DNA from: Epiperipatus broadwayi
Lineage: Eukaryota; Onychophora; Udeonychophora; Euonychophora; Peripatidae
Reading direction: 5' to 3'
Assembly: GCA_028023455.1 (NCBI GenBank)
Contig: JAQFVV010012477.1
Location: 863,501-927,500 of the forward strand
DNA length: 64,000 nucleotides
Under the pieces are notes generated by a model. That model worked only from the letters and a program-made list of their open reading frames with translations. It did not search any database and had not been told where the DNA came from. Positions 59,927-64,000 of the stretch are shown piece after piece. Made by a program: the position numbers and the translations under genes. The stretch's first letter is position 1. Each line of letters opens with the position of its first letter.

Positions 59927-59950
59927 GCGTTAGTGACCTAGTGGTTAGCA
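59927..59950 (+). repeat. tRNA-Gly-like head joined to an inverted RTE 3' end
   Basis: GCGTTAGTGACCTAGTGG then TTAGCA is the first third of the tRNA-Gly-like unit (acceptor plus A box), preceded by AGTCAA as in the other copies. It breaks off at the point where the RTE 3' end (minus strand) begins. Either the RTE inserted into a tRNA-like element, or a chimeric short element was made by template switching. Confidence 0.6.
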
Positions 59951-60419
59951 TCTCTTCTCCACATCACCCCTGCACCCTTTCTTATTTCATCCATCCATCT
60001 CACATGTGGTCTATTTCTGGGTCTTTTACAATCTCTTGAAATTCAGTTTAAAATTTCAATTGTCCATCTATTATCATCTCTTCTAACAATATGTCCAGCC
60101 CAACTCCACTTCAGTCTTTTAATTTTTTTAATGAGGTCAGTAACACTTGTTTGTTCTCTTACCGATACATTGCATTTTCAATCTTTTCTTGTTACTCCTA
60201 ACATACATCCCTCCATACTTCTTTGAGTAGTCTGAAGTCTATGTATTGCTCTTCTATTCAGTGTCCAAGCCTCAGATCCATAAGTAAGAACTGGCAAAAC
60301 ACATTTAGTAAAAACCTTCCTTTTCAAACACATAGGCATATTTTTTTTAGTATCAAGTTATTTCTACTAAAAGCACTCCAACCAAGTTTAATTCTATGAT
60401 TAATTTCATCCATTATATT

Positions 60420-61500
60420 TCAATCTGTATTAATAATCTGACCAAGGTATTTGTAACTGTTAACTTCTTTTAACTCATCATAATCAATCTTTATTTTCAT
60501 ATTTTGAGAAAATCTATTAAACATTACTTTAGTCTTTTTAACATTTATCTTTAGTCCTACTTTCCTACTTTCATCTGATAACTCCTGCAACATTTCCTGT
60601 AACTCTAAAGAATTATTTGCAAAAACAACTACATCATCTGCAAAATCTAAATGACTTAAATAATCTCCATTTACTTTCACTCCTTTAGCTTCCCATTTTA
60701 ATCCACAAAATACTTCTTGCAGCACTGCTGTAAAACGTTTTGGAGATATGGAGTCACCTTTTCTTACAGATTTGTCAATGTTGACTTTCCCAGTATCATT
60801 ATGTCATCTAATTGTTGCTGTTGCATTTTTATAAATATTCTTTAAAATATGACAATATCCTGTATCTATACCTGGATGATCCAATGCTTTAATCATTGAA
60901 AAAATGTTTATAGAATCAAAGGCCTTTTCATAATCTACAAATCAAAAACATAATGACAACTCATATTCATTTATCCTTTCTATAACTTCTCTCAATCCCT
61001 GAATATGATATACTGTACTAAAGCGACTTTTAAATCCAGCTTGTTCTCTTGGTTGGTGGAAATCCAAAGTTCTCTGTAGACGAGTTGTAATTATCTTAGT
61101 AAAAATTTTGTATAAAACTGATAAAAGACTGATAGGCCTGTAATTTCTAATATTTTCTTTATCACCTTTTTTAAATATTAATATTAATACTGCATTCTTC
61201 CAGTCATCTGGTACATCTTTATCATTTAGACATTTGGTATATAACTTTGCTAAAAAAAAATTCTATTTCTTCACCTGCTTCTTTTAATATATCAATTACA
61301 ATTCCATCATTAACTGGAGCCTTCCCTTTCTTCATAAATTTAATTGCACATCTCACTTCCTCATTCAAAATTCTGGGCAATTCGGAAGATATAATATGTA
61401 TAGGAGGCACTTGTTCTTTATTACTATATAATTCTTGATAGCAAGTCTTCTACACATTTTATGATGTCATCTCTCTTTTTAGTAATAATGCCATCTTTTT
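60420..61500 (-). pseudogene. RTE LINE reverse transcriptase
   Basis: Minus-strand order: NYRPISLLSVLYKIFTKII near 61,145, REQAGFKSRFSTVYHIQGL near 61,045, FVDYEKAFDSINIFSMIKAL near 60,945 (catalytic Asp; a stop just before it), RKGDSISPKRFTAVLQEVF near 60,760 and LDFADDVVVFANN near 60,645 (FADD, catalytic pair), then ELKEVNSYKYLGQIINTD. RKGDSISP and FADD are typical of RTE-type RTs. At least two in-frame stops. Metal-binding aspartates are still present. Confidence 0.8.
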
Positions 61501-61502
61501 TC

Positions 61503-61826
61503 TTATTGCAGATATAAATTTCCTACCAATACCTTATGATGTTTTACACTCTTTAGACTTTTACTCTCATCTACAGCTTTCCTTGCTAGTTTACAATTAT
61601 ACTTTCTTATATTATTTTCAACTCTTTTCCACACCATTTTACAAAATTCGAGATATTCAATCTTTTTTAATGCATCATTGTTGTATATCCTCATATTCCT
61701 TCTTTTCTTCATAAATTTTCTAGTCTCAGTAGAAACTTTACTGGTCAATTGCTGCTTTTTTTTACCAGCTATCTTTGTTGCAGTTTTTAAAAGTGTATCC
61801 CTTATTTTCCTATTAATGTCATTCAA
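61503..61826 (-). pseudogene. RTE LINE linker between endonuclease and RT
   Basis: 107 codons in one frame, basic and helical: MNDINRKIRDTLLKTATKIA near the start, RKFMKKRRNMRIYNNDALKK in the middle. It starts 4 nt inside the end of the endonuclease frame, so a small indel near 61,823 separates two parts of one former ORF. Confidence 0.6.
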
Positions 61827-62690
61827 TTCTGATCATGTTCAAAATCTACTAATACTTGAAACTGATTTGTAAGTTCTAATTTAAATTCATTAGAATGTTT
61901 CTGAAGATTAGGAATATCAACTGTAAATATTGTTTTTCTTAATAATTTTTGTCTCTCTAGTTTTGCATTAACATCTATCTGGCATCTTACTAATCGGTGA
62001 TCACTTCCTGTATTAAATTTATTAAGAACATTACAATCTTGAAATATATATTTTCGGTTAGTCAAAATATAATCCAATTCTGTTGTACCTTCATTTGGAT
62101 GCTTCCATATCCATTTCCTTTTAACACTTTTCCTAAAAAAAGAATTCATAATATAAAGTTTTTCTTTTTTTGCAAACTCCACAAGTCTATGTCCTCTCTC
62201 ATTTTTATTACCATAACTAAAACTACCTATGGCATTTTCATCTTTCATTTGTTTACCAATTCTAGCATTAAAGTCTCCCATAACAATTTTAAAATGTTGT
62301 TTGCTCTGATCAGAAGCCTTTTATACATCCATATAAAAATCTTCTATAACCTCATCACTATGAGAACTTGTTGGGGTATAGACCTGAATTATCTACATTT
62401 GGTATCTGCTATTAAGGTGTAAAAATAATCTTGCCATTCTGTCTTATACACAATCAATCTCTACAATGTTTTTCTTCCATTTTTCATTTATAATGAATCC
62501 TACTCCACTTGTATTTCCAATATTTGTATATTTGGACATATACTCTATCATAAAAGTAGAGTATATGTCCACTTTTTAAATCAATTGTTTCTTCCCCTTT
62601 TCTTCTAACTTCACAAAGTCCAATAATGTCCCATTTAATATAAGACACTTTTTCTTCTAACTCTTGCAAGCTTCCTTCACTTGAAAGTGA
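61823..62690 (-). pseudogene. RTE LINE AP-type endonuclease
   Basis: LQELEEKVSYIKWDIIGLCE then VRRKGEE (62,665-62,600, catalytic Glu), a frame break near 62,550 caused by a 37-nt hairpin-like insertion, GVGFIINEKW in another frame, then 62,281-61,823: GDFNARIG (Asp/Asn), WIWKHP, ELDYILTNRK (Asp), TGSDHRLVRC (Asp-His). All catalytic residues survive. The domain nicks target DNA in the LINE mechanism. Confidence 0.8.
62534..62570. repeat. Hairpin insertion inside the RTE endonuclease
   Basis: GGACATATACTCTA and TAGAGTATATGTCC form a perfect 14-bp stem around a ~9-nt loop. It sits exactly where the reading frame breaks between LKSGHILYF and the NTSGVGF region, so it is probably a local snap-back duplication. 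Confidence 0.7.
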
Positions 62691-63085
62691 TCTGCAGTTG
62701 TAAGTACCTAAATAAAAAAGTTGTCATCAAATGGCAGCCTGAGTCCACAATCAGGTGATTCTTAGCACCCTCCGCCTTCGGGCACCAACAGCTTCCTTGA
62801 TTGGTGACTTGGTATATATATATGAAGAGATTTTGCTTGCTATTTACTTACAGTTTAGACATAAATTTGTCTTAGAGAGACAAAATCACATCTTTTCCAT
62901 ATACATTAAGTAAAAGTATTATATTATATGATGTGCAAGCTTAAGGAAACATATATTTATTTTACTTAAAATTATCATAATGTATTAACTACAAAATGTT
63001 TTCCAGAAGGTTTGTGATCATGGTATTTTAGTTGTATTTATGTTATATATAGAGATCACAAAATAAGCTCTTAACAAGCTTTGCA

Positions 63086-63142
63086 GAATATCCCCAGACC
63101 AGTTTCTACTACTGGCATCCTCAGTGAGCTGCTAGGATATTC
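63086..63142 (-). ncRNA. Type I hammerhead ribozyme motif, left arm
   Basis: Minus strand, 57 nt. Stem I outer GAATATC/GATATTC (7 bp), internal loop CTAGCAG, inner CTCA/TGGG, core CTGAGGA, stem II TGC CAGTA GTA (one G-U pair), core GAAA, stem III AC/GT with a 2-nt loop TG, cleavage triplet GTC. All invariant core bases are present. A minimal stem III like this usually works poorly as a monomer and better as a tandem dimer. Confidence 0.75.
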
Positions 63143-63616
63143 AATCATTAAATTAAAAATACCAGGACCAGTCCAACATTTTATCTAATGTATAATTATT
63201 AAGTAAAAAATCTGAAATTTTTAGACATCCATATGTCCTCCAATCCAGCTATCTAACTTAAATAGCCATATAGGATGAACTAAATTTAGATACACCATAT
63301 ATTAATATCTTTAGTAATATAAAATCACCAACACCTTAATAGCAAAAAATAAAATTACAAAAAATTATTAAATTAGGTCATGTGACATCTAACTTGATTT
63401 TTTTGTAATTTTATTTTTATTAAGATTTTGGTGGTTTTATATTGCTAAAGCTATTAATATATGATGTATCTGAACTTAGTTCTGTCCCATATGGCTATTT
63501 AAGTTAGTCAGCTAGATTGGAAGACATATGGATGTCTAAAAATTTCAGATTTTTACTTAATAGTTATACATTAGATAAAGTACTGGGCTTGTCCTGGTAT
63601 TTTTAATCTAATACTC

Positions 63617-63679
63617 GAATATCCTAGCACCTCACTGAGGATGCCAGTAGCAGAAACTAGTCTGGGGTTGGGGATATTC
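63617..63679 (+). ncRNA. Type I hammerhead ribozyme motif, right arm
   Basis: Plus strand, 63 nt. GAATATC / CTAGCAC loop / CTCA / CTGAGGA / stem II TGC CAGTA GCA / GAAA / stem III AC-TA-GT / triplet GTC / TGGG / GTTGGG loop / GATATTC. Compared with the left arm, stem II changes G-U to G-C, keeping the pairing, while the stem I loop gains six bases. Predicted cleavage follows GTC at 63,662. Confidence 0.75.
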
Positions 63680-63740
63680 TGCAAAGCTTGTTAAGAGCTT
63701 ATTTTGCAAGCTCTATATTAACATTTGTAAATACAAGCTT

Positions 63741-64000
63741 ATTAAATTAGGTCATGTGACATCTGACTAGATATTTTGGAATTTTATTTTTTGCTATTAA
63801 GGTTTAGGTGTTTTTATATTGCTGAAGCTATTAATATATGGTGTATCTGAACTTAGTTCAGTCTCATATGGCTATTTAAGGTAGATAGCTAGATTGGAAG
63901 ACATATAAATGTCTGAAAATTTCAGATATTCTATTTAATAGTTATACATTAGATAAAGTGCTGGGCTTGTCCTGGTATTTTTAATCTAATGCTTAAATAT
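63741..64000 (+). mobile_element. Third, direct copy of the hammerhead repeat, cut by window end
   Basis: Repeats 63,367-63,626 with a 374-bp period (ATTAAATTAGGTCATGTGAC, TGTATCTGAACTTAGTTC, GGGCTTGTCCTGGTATTTTT). The window stops inside the upstream strand of the expected hammerhead (TGCTTAAATAT against TACTCGAATAT), so its ribozyme lies just outside. Confidence 0.75.

Larger units (their letters stand above)
59951..62810 (-). mobile_element. RTE-type LINE, nearly complete, broken frames
   Basis: On the minus strand: a short non-coding leader with GGTGCCCGAAGGCGGAGGGT near 62,790-62,770, endonuclease (62,690-61,823), linker (61,826-61,503), reverse transcriptase (61,500-60,420) and a C-terminal block (DNRWTIEILN ... 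RPHVRWMDEIRK, 60,110-59,960). One ORF originally, now interrupted by several stops and shifts. Youngest of four RTE pieces in the window (17.9, 23.8 and 27-28.9 kb are others). Confidence 0.8.
63046..63719. mobile_element. Inverted pair of hammerhead-bearing repeat units (retrozyme-like)
   Basis: Arms 63,046-63,365 (inverse) and 63,399-63,719 mirror each other; outer ends AAATAAGCTCTTAACAAGCT and complement, inner ends TAAAATTACAAAAAA and complement. The right arm with the 33-nt spacer is repeated directly at 63,741-64,000. Each arm contains a type I hammerhead. No ORF. Small tandem non-coding units of this size with hammerheads match what is known of metazoan retrozymes; Penelope-like terminal repeats are the alternative. 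Confidence 0.65.

Overview
This is a strongly A+T-rich eukaryotic (animal) window. I could not support any intact host gene, rRNA or functional tRNA. It reads as intergenic or intronic DNA built from mobile elements of several ages, microsatellites and large fold-back repeats. The mix points to an invertebrate metazoan: Penelope-like elements with GIY-YIG nucleases, RTE-type LINEs, a Tx1/L1-like LINE pair inside TAA arrays, a mariner remnant, tRNA-Gly-like short elements and hammerhead-ribozyme repeats. The species cannot be fixed from sequence alone; a mollusc or other lophotrochozoan, or a cnidarian, would fit.

Layout. 0-12.9 kb: A+T-rich DNA with a long TAA array (2.16-2.47 kb), small TIR elements, a tRNA-like element (5.5 kb) and a 533-bp palindrome (8.44-8.97 kb). 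12.97-14.29 kb: a DNA-transposon-like element with matching termini and a perfect 8-bp target duplication. 15.76-16.66 kb: a palindrome of two inverted Penelope-like 3' ends. 16.7-17.4 kb: a tandem TIR-element pair. 17.9-29.3 kb: decayed RTE LINE pieces, an old duplication (18.9-20.3 versus 21.9-23.7 kb), a decayed unknown ORF, two tRNA-Gly-like elements, and at 24.9-25.4 kb a repeat carrying a hammerhead. 31.8-37.5 kb: two ~2.1-kb LTR-like units in inverted orientation plus a third partial unit, the block flanked by ~143-bp direct repeats. 38.36-38.82 kb: a second copy of the 25-kb hammerhead repeat with an intact-looking ribozyme core. 40.2-41.7 kb: a Penelope-like RT plus GIY-YIG pseudogene.

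43.3-52.5 kb is the most coherent region. Two related LINEs (A, internally deleted; B, nearly full length) sit head to tail, each beginning right after a TAA-type array and ending right at one. Copy B has ORF1 with a CCHC knuckle, a UAAUG stop/start junction, and ORF2 with AP endonuclease, reverse transcriptase and a C-terminal zinc finger. Its reading frames are broken by a few shifts and stops.

53.1-54.2 kb holds a mariner remnant and an orphan 114-codon GIY-YIG-like ORF. 57.3 kb has a compact palindrome. 59.9-62.8 kb is a fairly recent but broken RTE LINE on the minus strand, joined at its 3' end to a tRNA-Gly-like head. 63.0-64.0 kb (cut by the window edge) is an inverted plus tandem ~374-bp repeat with two well-formed type I hammerhead motifs whose stem II shows a compensatory change; it resembles a metazoan retrozyme.

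Functionally, most of what can be read is machinery for copying and inserting DNA, most of it dead. The items most worth follow-up are the TAA-resident LINEs, the four hammerhead motifs in two repeat families, and the LTR palindrome with its unusually long flanking duplication.
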